Positions 9,402 to 19,254 are shown, numbered from the stretch's first letter. The stretch is DNA of 64,000 bases from a gamma proteobacterium endosymbiont of Lamellibrachia anaximandri (GCA_016756855.1 JAESPD010000005.1:49242-113241), one strand, 5' to 3'. Numbers and translations: made by a program. Notes: a model not told the origin generated them from the letters alone.

Positions 9402-11495
9402 TTAGCGCATCACGGCTCTTGGTGCCTGCAAATGAATCGAATCCGCTAAAATTCTTGCGGTTTCATTGAGTTGGATCAGGCTGGCAGCTTCGCTCTCTGT
9501 TTTATCGGCTTCGTCATCGTGTTCGTCCCGGTCACGATCCGTTTTGATGGACTCCATTCCGCTTGCGATACGGAAGCGGTTTTTATGGTCCATCCGTTCC
9601 TTTTCACGCTGATCCCACTCTAGTTTGCGCCGACTCTCCAGCAAGGTGATTTCGGTACGTTCTTCAATCTCCTGGATGCGTTTCTCCTGCTCAAGCAGCA
9701 TCTGGAAGCCGGCATCTTTAGAGATTCGGCCCTTATGGCGATCCAGCAGGTGGGAGACTCCATTAACCCCTTTTGGGGCATAGCGGGCTGCCTTGATCTG
9801 CGCCCAAGGCAGCGCATTATCCAGAGAGCGCTCGCCATGCTTGGCCGAGTAGCTGGCCATTGGGAAGAGGATATCCGGAACCACACCACGGTGCTGGGTA
9901 CTACCGCCGTTGATGCGAAAAAATTGCGCCATAGTCAGCCTTAGTCTACCGAGGTCGGCCTCATTGCTCGGTACAAAACGCCCCAGATCCACCAGCGTCT
10001 GCACTGTCCCCTTTCCAAAAGTCGGCTCGCCGATGACAATACCCCGCCGGTAGTCCTGGATGGCACCAGCAAAGATTTCAGAGGCTGATGCACTGTTGCG
10101 ATCCACCAAAACCGCCAGCGGACCATCGTATGCAACACCTGTGTCGGAATCCCGCTCCACTTCGATCTTCCCGAAAGCATCCTTGATCTGAACCACGGGG
10201 CCTGTGTCGATAAAGATTCCCGTCAGCTCGGTCGCCTCCGAAAGGGAGCCGCCACCATTCTGGCGCAGATCGATAACGACGCCATCCACACCGGTTTTTT
10301 TCAACTCGGCAATCAGCTTACGCACGTCTCTCGTGGTGCTGCGAAAATTCTCTTCACCTCGCCCTTCTGCGGCAAAATCCCGATAGAATGTCGGCACCTC
10401 AATCACGCCGACGCGCAGCTTTCCCATCCCTTCCAAACCTTCGATCACCGAACTCTTTGCGGCCTGTTCCTCCAGCTTGATCTTGTTGCGAACCAGTGTC
10501 ACCAATTGGGTTTTGCCGCCGGAACCGGCATCTTTCGGCAGAATCAGCAGTCGCACGACCGTACCCTTGGGCCCACGAATCTTTTCCACCACATCCTGCA
10601 GACGCCAGCCAATAATGTCGAGGATATCGCCCTCAAGCCCCTGGCCAACCCCGACGATCCTGTCACCGGCATGCACATCTCCACTAAATTTCGCGGGGCC
10701 TCCTGCCACTGTTTTCTGTACCACTGTGAACTCATCATCCATGCGCAATACGGCTCCTATGCCTTCCAGAGAGAGGCGCATGCTGATATCGAAGTTCTCT
10801 GAAGTGCTGGGCGACATGTAACTGGTATGAGGTTCCAGACTCAATGTGTAGGCGTTGATGAAAGCCTGGTAGATGTCGTTTGAATCAAACTGGCTGATCC
10901 TGCGCTGAAGGCCTTCATAGCGTTCTTTCAGGGTTTTGCGGATCTCATCGTCTTCCTTGCCGGTCAAACGCAGGTTCAAAAAGTCGTTTTTGACCCGTTT
11001 GCGCCATATGTCCTTCAATTCGGCCTGGGTTTGGGCCCAAGGCGCATCTTCCCTGTCAAACTGATAGGCCTCATCAATTGAAAAATCAAAACCGGCGTCC
11101 AGCAGTTTGAGTGCAGTTTCAACCGCCTCATCGACCCGCTTCCGGTAGATGCGGAATATCGCAAATGCCGGTTCCAGCCTGGCATTCAGCAGATAGTTAT
11201 CGAGTTTTTCCCGGTACAGGGAGATCCCGTCGATATCTTTGGCGGTAAAAAATGATCGGTTGGGGTCGAGCGAATCGAGGTAACGTTCCAGCAACTGCTC
11301 CGACATCTCATCGTCCAGCTTCACTTTCTTATAGTGATACTTGTTTATCACCTTCAGAATGATCATGGTGGACTGACGGTGCTGCTGAGTTGGCTTGAGG
11401 TCATCGACCGGCAGGACACGTCTTTCACCCCACGCCTGAGAAGACGCGAGAAACAGCGCAAGCAGGGTATAGACACTCTTCCTAAAAAAAATCAT
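9402..11495 (-). CDS. prc: Carboxy-terminal processing protease (tail-specific protease)
   Basis: This 697-residue periplasmic protease has a signal peptide (residues 1-23, ending SQAWG), the Prc N-terminal helical domain, a PDZ domain (about 240-325), an S41 catalytic core and a C-terminal DUF3340-type tail. The Ser/Lys dyad is visible in NSASASEIFAGAIQDY and GEPTFGKGTVQT (lysine about residue 491). Prc trims lipoprotein- or peptidoglycan-related substrates such as MepS and FtsI in E. coli. An AGGTGG ribosome site precedes the ATG. It is monocistronic here, ending 33 nt from the convergent chemoreceptor. Confidence 0.95.
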   Translation of the reverse strand: MIFFRKSVYTLLALFLASSQAWGERRVLPVDDLKPTQQHRQSTMIILKVINKYHYKKVKLDDEMSEQLLERYLDSLDPNRSFFTAKDIDGISLYREKLDNYLLNARLEPAFAIFRIYRKRVDEAVETALKLLDAGFDFSIDEAYQFDREDAPWAQTQAELKDIWRKRVKNDFLNLRLTGKEDDEIRKTLKERYEGLQRRISQFDSNDIYQAFINAYTLSLEPHTSYMSPSTSENFDISMRLSLEGIGAVLRMDDEFTVVQKTVAGGPAKFSGDVHAGDRIVGVGQGLEGDILDIIGWRLQDVVEKIRGPKGTVVRLLILPKDAGSGGKTQLVTLVRNKIKLEEQAAKSSVIEGLEGMGKLRVGVIEVPTFYRDFAAEGRGEENFRSTTRDVRKLIAELKKTGVDGVVIDLRQNGGGSLSEATELTGIFIDTGPVVQIKDAFGKIEVERDSDTGVAYDGPLAVLVDRNSASASEIFAGAIQDYRRGIVIGEPTFGKGTVQTLVDLGRFVPSNEADLGRLRLTMAQFFRINGGSTQHRGVVPDILFPMASYSAKHGERSLDNALPWAQIKAARYAPKGVNGVSHLLDRHKGRISKDAGFQMLLEQEKRIQEIEERTEITLLESRRKLEWDQREKERMDHKNRFRIASGMESIKTDRDRDEHDDEADKTESEAASLIQLNETARILADSIHLQAPRAVMR

Positions 11496-11658
11496 TCATC
11501 CACCTGTATGGGATCTAAATTCAGCAGGCCGCTGAAAAAACACAAATCAACTCTACGTTCGACCTCAATCCTGCGGTGCAGGTTCCTGAGAGTCCGTTGT
11601 TGGCCTCATAAAATCTTGTGCCACTCTATGGAGGAATCAAGACGCTTTTCAAAAAGTG

Positions 11659-12534
11659 TTACAACTTCTCATGCAATCCCTCAACGATCTCCAGATAGTC
11701 CGGTGCACTGGGGGACAAAAAGCCGTGCCTGATCATAAAATCGATAACGACCAGGTTACAGTTCAATTTGAACTCATCGGTTTGCCTCACGATCCGCGCC
11801 ACCTCTTCCAGATTCATGAGGTAGAAAGTCTCAACCTCACCGTCTGTGTTTTGCGGCACGAAATCCTCCGGCAACTCCAGATCATAGCAGTATAGCGTAT
11901 CCGGTTTTAATCCTGTTTCCGTTTCCCGACAATAGGTTAGTGCGCCAACAGGAATCGCGCTGAGAGCCAGTTCACAGGGTACTGCAGCTTCTTCCCAACA
12001 CTCCTTCTGCAGATTCTCCGCAAGACCCAGGCTCTGCGGCAGGCCGCCAGCCACCATATTATCCAGTTTACCGGGATAGATCTTGCGATCCGAGGCTCGC
12101 CGGGCAATCCAGAGTTTGATGCCTTCCCCACTCCGAACATAGCCATTCAGATGCTGACCGTAGGCACGGAGACCAAAATAGGGGGCTGCTGTCCGGTCAA
12201 TGGTTGCGAATGCATCCTCCCGGCCAGATGCAGTAACTGGATATCTTTCCCCGTGGCTATGGGAGATGACCCCCTGCTCCACAAGTGCATTCACTATTTC
12301 ATCCAGCGCCTGGGTACGACCATCCATCTCACTGATTTCACTAGTGAAATTGACGCAGCCTTCACTCACAGAAAACAGATTCGGCCACTGGGAGAGCGCT
12401 TTCACCATCTTGGGTTTCAACCTGCCGACACGCCTGTCTTCGATATAGAGTGGCCGGAAACTCTCCGGATTCCAGTGATTGCAGTCTCTGATATGCCGCA
12501 GGTACCCCTCTGCTTCCTTCATCTCTCTTTTCAT
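11659..12534 (-). CDS. Nudix hydrolase, DUF4743 type
   Basis: The start is placed at the ATG at 12534, which overlaps the stop codon of the upstream mazG remnant (ATGA); a longer in-frame opening to 12810 is only mazG debris. The 291-residue protein has an N-terminal DUF4743 region (HIRDCNHWNPESFRPLYIEDRRVG) and a Nudix domain whose box reads GGLPQSLGLAENLQKECWEEAAVP (in parts: GGLPQSLGLAENLQKE, CWEEAAV). Relatives include the C-terminal Nudix half of fungal Tnr3 and act on damaged thiamine diphosphate or other nucleotides. The substrate is unknown. Pairing with mazG suggests nucleotide-pool sanitation (inference). Confidence 0.82.
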   Translation of the reverse strand: MKREMKEAEGYLRHIRDCNHWNPESFRPLYIEDRRVGRLKPKMVKALSQWPNLFSVSEGCVNFTSEISEMDGRTQALDEIVNALVEQGVISHSHGERYPVTASGREDAFATIDRTAAPYFGLRAYGQHLNGYVRSGEGIKLWIARRASDRKIYPGKLDNMVAGGLPQSLGLAENLQKECWEEAAVPCELALSAIPVGALTYCRETETGLKPDTLYCYDLELPEDFVPQNTDGEVETFYLMNLEEVARIVRQTDEFKLNCNLVVIDFMIRHGFLSPSAPDYLEIVEGLHEKL

Positions 12535-12734
12535 CTTGCTCTCTGTCCTGCGCCCGTCAATTTGGCTTCCTCCCACAACTGGTCGAGTTCCTCCATATGA
12601 CGCCCTCAACCTCATAGGCCGCTTCGACGGTATAGGGAACCACGGTTTCAAAGGTCTGTTCACGAGGGACATCCCTTCTCCGGGTCGCGAAGCCTGACCA
12701 CTATTTCGATCGAGCGTTCCAATGAAGCCGACAT
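12531..12734 (-). pseudogene. mazG: mazG remnant with frameshift and large internal deletion
   Basis: From an ATG at 12734 the minus strand encodes MSASLERSIEIVVRLRDPEKGCP and then hits a stop. One frame over, the text continues REQTFETVVPYTVEAAYEVE, and then directly MEELDQLWEEAKLTGAG to a TGA at 12531. These are the start (RLRDPxxGCPWDxxQTFxSxxPYTxEEAYE) and end (LDxLWEEAK) of MazG nucleotide pyrophosphohydrolase. About 4 nt are missing at the W-D position, and most of the roughly 800-bp gene is deleted. The original stop overlapped the Nudix start, marking a former mazG-nudix operon. Confidence 0.85.
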
Positions 12735-12871
12735 CCGCACCTCTGTCAAGGAAATAGTTTGCTAACCACCGACACAAATCTTTACAGCCGCCAACATGCA
12801 TTGCGTGCATATTTCTGGGAAAATTACAGGATATTTATTCACAATAACCAGACTTGCTACTCTTGCCTTAG

Positions 12872-12891
12872 ATTGTGACCCAGTTCACAAT
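12872..12891. promoter_or_regulatory. CRP/Vfr-like operator, perfect palindrome
   Basis: ATTGTGA-CCCAGT-TCACAAT is a perfect inverted repeat equal to the CRP half-site consensus TGTGA-N6-TCACA. It is centred 42 bp before the small ORF at 12924 and about 147 bp before the mazG-remnant/Nudix start on the other strand. Its position suits activation of the minus-strand operon (about -61.5 with a suitable start near 12820) or repression of the small ORF; the choice is inference. Confidence 0.65.
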
Positions 12892-12923
12892 GCACAGTAC
12901 ATGAAGTAGTAGGGGATTTAGGT

Positions 12924-13133
12924 ATGGGTCCTTCAATGGCGCAAACAGCACTGGCATACGCTGCCGAAGAGACGTCTGTCCACCCGATGGATCTGGCGCC
13001 TGTTGAACAAGTTCGCTATTACGAACACGAGATCACGCGCCTCACACCCGCATTGACGCCCCTCGAGCGCAACCTGATTGAAACCTATCGCTATCTGCTT
13101 CGGGAGTGTCGTGAGCAGTTGAACCTCTCCTGA
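12924..13133 (+). CDS. Small conserved-looking protein of unknown function
   Basis: This 69-residue protein has no signal peptide or TM segment. It contains a charged helical second half (VEQVRYYEHEITRLTPALTPLERNLIETYRYLLRECREQ) seen as two short helices around a TPLERNLIETYR core. An AGGGG ribosome site precedes the ATG, and a CRP-like palindrome lies just upstream. I do not recognise the family. Codon-like structure and the good initiation region make it more likely real than chance. Confidence 0.6.
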   Translation: MGPSMAQTALAYAAEETSVHPMDLAPVEQVRYYEHEITRLTPALTPLERNLIETYRYLLRECREQLNLS

Positions 13134-13205
13134 CATCTTATCGAAACACCCATCACCCGATCCGACTGACGATCTTCATCACCTGAAGGATTTCTGCTGC
13201 GGCAA

Positions 13206-14435
13206 TCAAACCGCCTCGAGTTTCCTCAACTGCTCCGGCAGCAACTTCAGATCAACCATTCCACTCAGCAGGGCTGCAAGGAAAGTCGCCTCATCTTCAT
13301 AGACCAGCTTGTAATATTGGACCTTCATGGTCAGCGCACTGCCAAGAATAATAGAGGCCAAAGCCAACATCGATCCAAGGGAAAGGATTGAAACACCGGA
13401 GATTCCCTGGCCGATGGTGCAACCAACCGCCAACACGCCTCCCACCCCCATCAACACAGCACCGATGGCGTGATTGATGAAATCACGCAGATCATAAAAC
13501 CACTCGATACGAAAACTTCGGCTCACCAGCGCATAGGTAAAACTACCAAGCAACACACCCACCAGGGCGCCAACCCCGAAGGTGATCAGCAGACTATTTC
13601 CGGGATTTGTCATGTAGGCAAGCGTCTCTCCCATCGGGTTGATAAAAGTAAAAGATTGAACACCGACCCCCGCCGGGCGCTCATCACCCTCCAACCACTC
13701 TGTTGCCTCCAGCCATGTACCCTCTTCCCCAAACAGCAGACTGCCGGTGATATACCAGGCAAAAAGGACACAGATACCTATGACCAAACCGCTCAGGAGT
13801 ATCTCCCCACTGCGTCTGAAATCAGCGGAGCGGAAGATGACAAAGGAGATAATGGTGGCCAGCAATCCCCCCATCACCAGACGCAGCATGCCGGCGTCTG
13901 CGCCGGTAATGACAGCCAGTAGACTGCCCAGATCCTGGTTGGCGGGCAAATCCAATGTTAAATAGCGCGTCCAGGGATAGAAGAGGATGGAATATAGCGT
14001 TTTATCCGTCTCGGCAGAGAGCGTGTGGGTCATGAAGTAGGCCATAGTACCGGCAATCAAAAAGACAATAATCGATTTGAGATTACCGCCCCCGATACGC
14101 AGTAGCGTTTTGTTACCACAACCACTGGCCAGCGTCATACCGACGCCAAACATCAATCCGCCCAGAATGTAGTCGACCAGAGGGAACATGCTGCTGCGAT
14201 AGGGGGGACGGGTGGAATCGAGGCTCAACAGACCGAGACCTTCAAGCACCATCACACCAACGATGCCCACCACCATGGCCAAAAACCAGGTGCGCAGACG
14301 GTTGGTATCCCCCATGTTGATCCAGTCGGAGACTGCACCCATGGTGCAAAAATTGGTTTTGGCCGCCACAAATCCCATGATGGAGGCGACGACACCTCCA
14401 AGCAGAATCACCTGAGTCGTAACATTGAGTTCCAT
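13206..14435 (-). CDS. YeeE/YedE family sulfur (thiosulfate) transporter
   Basis: This 409-residue inner-membrane protein has about ten hydrophobic segments. The family cysteines are all present: AAKTNFCTMGA (about residue 31), LASGCGNKTLL (about 105) and AVGCTIGQGISGVS (about 345). In the TsuA structure equivalent cysteines relay thiosulfate through the pore. The repeat arrangement (two inverted halves) and conserved GxGxCxG-type turns fit this family. It imports thiosulfate or another sulfur compound. No TusA/rhodanese gene is adjacent. The ATG at 14435 has a GGA-type ribosome site. Confidence 0.88.
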   Translation of the reverse strand: MELNVTTQVILLGGVVASIMGFVAAKTNFCTMGAVSDWINMGDTNRLRTWFLAMVVGIVGVMVLEGLGLLSLDSTRPPYRSSMFPLVDYILGGLMFGVGMTLASGCGNKTLLRIGGGNLKSIIVFLIAGTMAYFMTHTLSAETDKTLYSILFYPWTRYLTLDLPANQDLGSLLAVITGADAGMLRLVMGGLLATIISFVIFRSADFRRSGEILLSGLVIGICVLFAWYITGSLLFGEEGTWLEATEWLEGDERPAGVGVQSFTFINPMGETLAYMTNPGNSLLITFGVGALVGVLLGSFTYALVSRSFRIEWFYDLRDFINHAIGAVLMGVGGVLAVGCTIGQGISGVSILSLGSMLALASIILGSALTMKVQYYKLVYEDEATFLAALLSGMVDLKLLPEQLRKLEAV

Positions 14436-14591
14436 CGCTTATCCTGGAAAAAGCTAAAATTTATCAAATTCAGCCTGGAAACCGGCTGCTATTGCTGGGC
14501 AAAGTTTATTGAAGACAACCAGTTAGCACAATCAAACAATCATTTTCGGTGGCGCCATCGACTCTTTCCCCTGAATTTCCCGCCATTCATG

Positions 14592-15758
14592 CTACTGCCT
14601 GTAGGGAGAACTCTGCTTCAGATTTGCCCTGTAATCCTGGATAGCGGGTCCCTCGCGACCCAGGAAATCGTCGATTGCTTCCCTGAAACCCACATGGGTA
14701 ATCCAGTGGCGCGAGCGGGTGAAACTGGGAAGAAAACCTCGCCAGATTTTATGTTCTCCCTGTGCTCCGGGTTCGAACAACTGCAATCCCTCTCTTATGC
14801 AATATTCGATACCCTGGTAGTAGCAGGCCTCAAAATGGAGGCTGTCGTACTCATGGCTACACCCCCAATGGCGTCCGTAGAGTACTGTGTTGCTGCGATA
14901 CATCAACGAGGCCGCCACACAGCGCTCTCCATCGTAAGCCAACACCAGGATCACATGATTTCCCATAGTCCTGCCGATCTCAATAAAGAACCCTTCATTG
15001 AGGGTCGCCAGACTAAAACGCTCCTCGAAGGTCTTGGCATAAAAACGGGAGAAAATACGCCACTCCTCGACGGTCACCTCACCACCGTTCAAAACCCGAA
15101 AATGGAGTCCGGCCTCGCTGACCAGACGACGTTCCCGCCGGATATTCTTCCGTCGTTTGGCCGTCAGCGATGCGAGAAAATCATCAAAACTGCCATACTC
15201 CTGGTTATGCCAGTGAAACTGCACACCCAACCGCTCCATCATGCCGAGCGCCCCCATCAGGCGGCTCTCCGTTTCCGTGACAAACAGCAGATGCAGCGAG
15301 GAGGCATCAAGTTCAGCAGTGAGTTCCACTGCCCTCTGGCAAAATCGCGGCAATATCTGATCAAGGGATAGCCCGGCTGCGGTCATGACCCTTTCTCCTG
15401 TTGCGGGAGTATAGGGGATAGCGCTAACCAGCTTGGGATAATAGCTCACGCCATTGCGCCGATAGGCATCGGCCCACGCATGATCGAAAACAAACTCCCC
15501 ATAGGAGTTGTGTTTCAGGTAGAGCGGCATGGCTGCCACCAATGTCTCCCCACGCCATGCGACCAGGTGTTTAGGCAACCAACCAAAGGTTGGACCGACA
15601 CAATTATGGTGCTCCAGTGCACTTAGAAATTCATGTTTCAGAAAAGGATGGTTATCCCTGACGAGCCCATTCCATTGCAGCACGGCAATCTCATCAATCT
15701 GCTCACAGACCTCGATTCTCAGGGGTATCTCATCTCCCTGCCCCAATTTATCGGACAT
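14592..15758 (-). CDS. FemAB-like GNAT acyltransferase (DUF482/PF04339)
   Basis: This 388-residue protein of the FemAB-like DUF482 group has no signal peptide. Conserved-looking stretches include NPFLKHEFL-type HPFLKHEFLSALE (about 37-49), FVFDHAWADAYRRNGVSYYPKL (in part FVFDHAWADAYRR), and in the C-terminal acetyltransferase fold ASLMYRSNTVLYGRHWGC, then CYYQGIEYCIREGLQLFEPG. Family members are suggested to transfer acyl or aminoacyl groups, but substrates are not known. It is probably cotranscribed with the upstream dinB (83 nt gap). Confidence 0.8.
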   Translation of the reverse strand: MSDKLGQGDEIPLRIEVCEQIDEIAVLQWNGLVRDNHPFLKHEFLSALEHHNCVGPTFGWLPKHLVAWRGETLVAAMPLYLKHNSYGEFVFDHAWADAYRRNGVSYYPKLVSAIPYTPATGERVMTAAGLSLDQILPRFCQRAVELTAELDASSLHLLFVTETESRLMGALGMMERLGVQFHWHNQEYGSFDDFLASLTAKRRKNIRRERRLVSEAGLHFRVLNGGEVTVEEWRIFSRFYAKTFEERFSLATLNEGFFIEIGRTMGNHVILVLAYDGERCVAASLMYRSNTVLYGRHWGCSHEYDSLHFEACYYQGIEYCIREGLQLFEPGAQGEHKIWRGFLPSFTRSRHWITHVGFREAIDDFLGREGPAIQDYRANLKQSSPYRQ

Positions 15759-15841
15759 ATTTCAACCAGAAGCCTGTCGGATTTTGAGGGCCACCTGCCC
15801 AGCTTGCTGTTTCATATCCATGCCATGGCTTTAGAAACGAA

Positions 15842-17026
15842 TTATCTGCGTATGCCACGCGACAGCACATTGATACCATATTTATCCGTTATCTCATCCA
15901 TGGTGGAATAGAGCTTTTCCTCTCTCTCACGGCTCGATTCGAAAAGATCTGACATGGGCTCCTCACTGCCAAAATCACTGATGCCGACGCCAATCAATCG
16001 AACCGAACGCCCAGCCAGACCACTCTGCTCATAGAGCTTCCAGGCATGCCCGAAGATCTCACCATCGGCGTTTACCGCACTAGGCAGCCTGCACTGACGG
16101 GTGTGGGTCTCAAAGCCCTCGATGCGTATCTTCAGATTGACCACTCTACCCTTGAGGCTCTTGTGCCGGGCGCTACGCCCCACCTCTGCCGACAGTTGCC
16201 GCAGTTTCTCCCGCAACTGCCGCGGACAGGTGACATCACGCTTGAAAGTCGTCTCCTTGGAGATAGACTTACGCCCTTGCGTTCCTCCAACACGGCTGGA
16301 GGCGATCCCACGCGCCTGATCGTAGAGATGGCGCCCCCCTTTCCGGCCAAAATGCGCACTGAGGATCTCCAGCGGGTATTGCCTGAGTTGGTGGATTGTC
16401 TGAATGCCAAGTTTCTGTACGATTTTGTCGGTCTGTTTTCCCACGCCACGCAGATTCGAGACCGGCATGGGGTCTAGAAAGGCCTGCACCTCCTCATGCC
16501 GAACAACCGTCTGACCATTGGGTTTGCGATACTCCGAAGCCAGTTTGGCAATCAGCCTGTTCGGACCGATGCCGACTGAGCAGCCCAATCCCACTGTCTT
16601 ACGAATCTTCTGCCGGGTCAGCGATGCGATCGACCCCGGCTCTCCGTTCAGGCGCTCCAGCCCTGAGGCGTCAAGATAGGCCTCATCGATGGAGACAGGC
16701 TCCACTACCGGAGAGATGGATTGCAGAACCTGCATGATCTTTTGCGATGCCTCCACGTAGCGTGGCATATCCGGCCGCAGATAGATCGCACCGGGACAGC
16801 GGCGCCAGGCATCCGAGATTGGCATGGCGGACCGGATGCCGAAAGCACGGGCCTCGTAGGAACAGGTTGCAACCACCCCACGCCCCCCCGGCAAGGCCCC
16901 AACGATCACCGGTCGATGGCGAAACTCCGGAGTATCGCGCTGCTCCACCGAGGCGAAGAAGGCATCCATATCAACATGCATTACCCAGTTGCGCCTCTGC
17001 CTGGTTTTTCCCGCTTTGCTTACCAT
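15842..17026 (-). CDS. dinB: DNA polymerase IV (Y-family translesion polymerase)
   Basis: This 394-residue Y-family polymerase shows the catalytic acidic residues in MHVDMDAFFASVEQRD (near residue 18-30) and SIDEAYLDASG (about 105), YEARAFGIRS for nucleotide binding, and the helix-hairpin-helix region NLRGVGKQTDKIVQKLGIQTI. The little-finger domain occupies about 240-345. It is roughly 40 residues longer than E. coli DinB because of extensions at both ends. A GGAG ribosome site precedes the ATG. I saw no LexA-type box in the 100 bp upstream. Confidence 0.94.
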   Translation of the reverse strand: MVSKAGKTRQRRNWVMHVDMDAFFASVEQRDTPEFRHRPVIVGALPGGRGVVATCSYEARAFGIRSAMPISDAWRRCPGAIYLRPDMPRYVEASQKIMQVLQSISPVVEPVSIDEAYLDASGLERLNGEPGSIASLTRQKIRKTVGLGCSVGIGPNRLIAKLASEYRKPNGQTVVRHEEVQAFLDPMPVSNLRGVGKQTDKIVQKLGIQTIHQLRQYPLEILSAHFGRKGGRHLYDQARGIASSRVGGTQGRKSISKETTFKRDVTCPRQLREKLRQLSAEVGRSARHKSLKGRVVNLKIRIEGFETHTRQCRLPSAVNADGEIFGHAWKLYEQSGLAGRSVRLIGVGISDFGSEEPMSDLFESSREREEKLYSTMDEITDKYGINVLSRGIRR

Positions 17027-17179
17027 GAGCTCCAGCCGCGACTCTCTCTATTCATACCCGAAATATCTCTCACTTAACTGCCTGAACTCAATTCAACTCA
17101 TACTGCCCGTTGCTATACTCTTGCAATCTTCATTATAAGGGGTCGAATCAGACCCTTGAATATTTTGACAGGAGGTACC

Positions 17180-19228
17180 ATGGCCAACTACGCCACCCAA
17201 GACATCCGCAATATCGCTTTTGTCGGGCATGCAGGATCCGGAAAAACCACACTTATCGAATCACTCCTGCAAAAATCCGGAATCATCAGCAGTGCCGGCA
17301 GTGTCGAACGAGGTGACACTGTCTGTGACTATGACGAACAGGAACGAGCATTTCAGCACTCTCTTGACATTGCCATTACGCATTTAAGCAGTGCTGGCAA
17401 ACAGGTCAATATTATCGATACCCCAGGATATGCCGATTTTATCGGGCGCAGCATCAGTATCCTGCCTGCGGTGGAGACTGCCGGTATCGTGATCAACGGC
17501 AGCAGCGGTATCGAATCAATCAGCCTGCGCATGATGGAAGCCGCTAAAAGACGCAATCTCTGCCGTATCATCATCGTCAATAAAATTGATCAGGATGATG
17601 TCGATTATGAAGCATTGATGGCGAGCTTCAGAGAGACATTCGGCGACAACTGCCTGCCTATCAATCTGCCTGCCGAGAAGGGTTCCAAGGTGATCGACTG
17701 CTTCTTTCAGCCGGGCGGAGAAGCCACGGACTTCTCGTCTGTTGCAGAGGCTCACAGCCGCATCATCGACCAGGTCGTTGAGGTCGACGAGGCGTTGATG
17801 GAGCTCTATCTCGAACAGGGCGAAGAGTTGTCACCTGAGCAGTTACACGACCCCTTTGAAAAAGCGCTACGCGAAGACCACCTGATCCCGGTCTGTTTTG
17901 TCTCAGCGCAAAATGGAGCCGGGATTGATGCACTGCTGGAGTTCTTCGCAAGGCTGATGCCCGACCCAACCGAAGGCAATCCACCAGAATTCATGAAGGG
18001 TGAAGGCGCAGACATGACCCCGGTCGAGGTCTCTACCGACCAGGAAAAGCATGCACTGGCCCATGTCTTCAAAATCATCAACGACCCCTTTCGTGGAAAA
18101 CTGGGAATATTCAGGGTTCATCAGGGCACCCTGCAACCCAACAGCCAGCTGTTCGTCGGCAACGCCAGAAAACCCTTTAGGGCAAACCATCTGTTGCGCC
18201 TGCAGGGCAAAGAACAGAGTGAGATGGATAGAGCCATCCCCGGCGATATCTGTGCGGTCGCCAGGGTCGACGATATCCATTTCGATGCAGTCATACATGA
18301 CTCGCACGACGAGGACCATTTTCACCTCCGCTCAATTGAATGTCCCCTGCCGCTGTTTGGCTTGGCGATCAGCCCCTCCAAGCGTGGGGATGAACAGAAG
18401 TTGAGTGACGCCCTGCACAAGCTTGAGGATGAGGATCCATGCTTTCATGTCGAGCACAATACCACCCTCAACGAAACCATCATGCGGGGACTCGGGGACC
18501 TTCACTTGAAGGTATTATTGGAAAGACTGCACAACCAATACCATGTGGACGTTGAGACCCATCTGCCCAGCATTGCCTATCGGGAAACCATCACCCGTTC
18601 TGCCGAAGGGATGCATCGGCATAAAAAACAGACCGGTGGCGCGGGACAGCTCGGTGAGGTATCTCTGCGTATCGAACCCATGGATCGGGGCAGTGGGTTT
18701 GAGTTCGTCAACAAAGTGGTTGGCGGCGCCATCCCAGGACAGTTTATTCCTGCAATTGAAAAAGGAGTGCAGCAGGCAATCAATGAAGGCGCCATCGCAG
18801 GTTTTCCCATGCAGGATATCCGGGTGACCGTCTATGATGGAAAATACCACGCCGTGGATTCCAAAGAGATCGCCTTTTCCACTGCGGGAAAGAAGGCTTT
18901 TATCGCTGCGGTTGAACAGGCTACACCGGTCGTTCTGGAGCCTATTGTCAATATCTCGATCACCACACCAGGTGCATTCATGGGTGATCTGTCCGGCGAT
19001 CTGTCCGGAAAAAGGGGACATATCAGCGGCACCGACAGCGGCAGAAATAATCAAATCATCATTAAGGGCGAGGTACCTCTCGCAGAACTACAGAGCTACG
19101 GTACCGAACTGCAGGCGATCACCGGCGGAGAAGGCAACTATAGCATTGAGTTCAGCCACTATGAGGCGGTACCCGCGAATATCCAGCAACAGCTGAAGCA
19201 GGAAAGCAAATCCAGCTCTGATCATTGA
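17180..19228 (+). CDS. Elongation factor G-like GTPase (EF-G paralogue)
   Basis: The ATG at 17180 follows a perfect AGGAGG. The 682-residue protein has the G domain with P-loop GHAGSGKTTLIESLL (about 14-28), G3 DTPGYADF and G4 NKIDQDD, then EF-G domains II-V ending ISFTTPG-like ITTPGAFMGDLSGDLSGKRG. Divergence from housekeeping EF-G (for example GHAGSGKTT instead of AHIDAGKTT) places it in the FusA2/EF-G-like group, found alone and away from str operons. Its physiological job, possibly in stress or ribosome recycling, is not established. A strong hairpin follows at 19255-19283. Confidence 0.9.
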   Translation: MANYATQDIRNIAFVGHAGSGKTTLIESLLQKSGIISSAGSVERGDTVCDYDEQERAFQHSLDIAITHLSSAGKQVNIIDTPGYADFIGRSISILPAVETAGIVINGSSGIESISLRMMEAAKRRNLCRIIIVNKIDQDDVDYEALMASFRETFGDNCLPINLPAEKGSKVIDCFFQPGGEATDFSSVAEAHSRIIDQVVEVDEALMELYLEQGEELSPEQLHDPFEKALREDHLIPVCFVSAQNGAGIDALLEFFARLMPDPTEGNPPEFMKGEGADMTPVEVSTDQEKHALAHVFKIINDPFRGKLGIFRVHQGTLQPNSQLFVGNARKPFRANHLLRLQGKEQSEMDRAIPGDICAVARVDDIHFDAVIHDSHDEDHFHLRSIECPLPLFGLAISPSKRGDEQKLSDALHKLEDEDPCFHVEHNTTLNETIMRGLGDLHLKVLLERLHNQYHVDVETHLPSIAYRETITRSAEGMHRHKKQTGGAGQLGEVSLRIEPMDRGSGFEFVNKVVGGAIPGQFIPAIEKGVQQAINEGAIAGFPMQDIRVTVYDGKYHAVDSKEIAFSTAGKKAFIAAVEQATPVVLEPIVNISITTPGAFMGDLSGDLSGKRGHISGTDSGRNNQIIIKGEVPLAELQSYGTELQAITGGEGNYSIEFSHYEAVPANIQQQLKQESKSSSDH

Positions 19229-19254
19229 TAATACGATCTTCTGTAGCTTATAAA

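Noticed and set aside
12535..12810. N-terminal extension of the Nudix protein
   Set aside because: The extension is mazG sequence read in the wrong frame; the true start overlaps the mazG stop codon at 12534.
17027..17130. LexA/SOS box before dinB
   Set aside because: No CTGT-N8-ACAG palindrome could be found.
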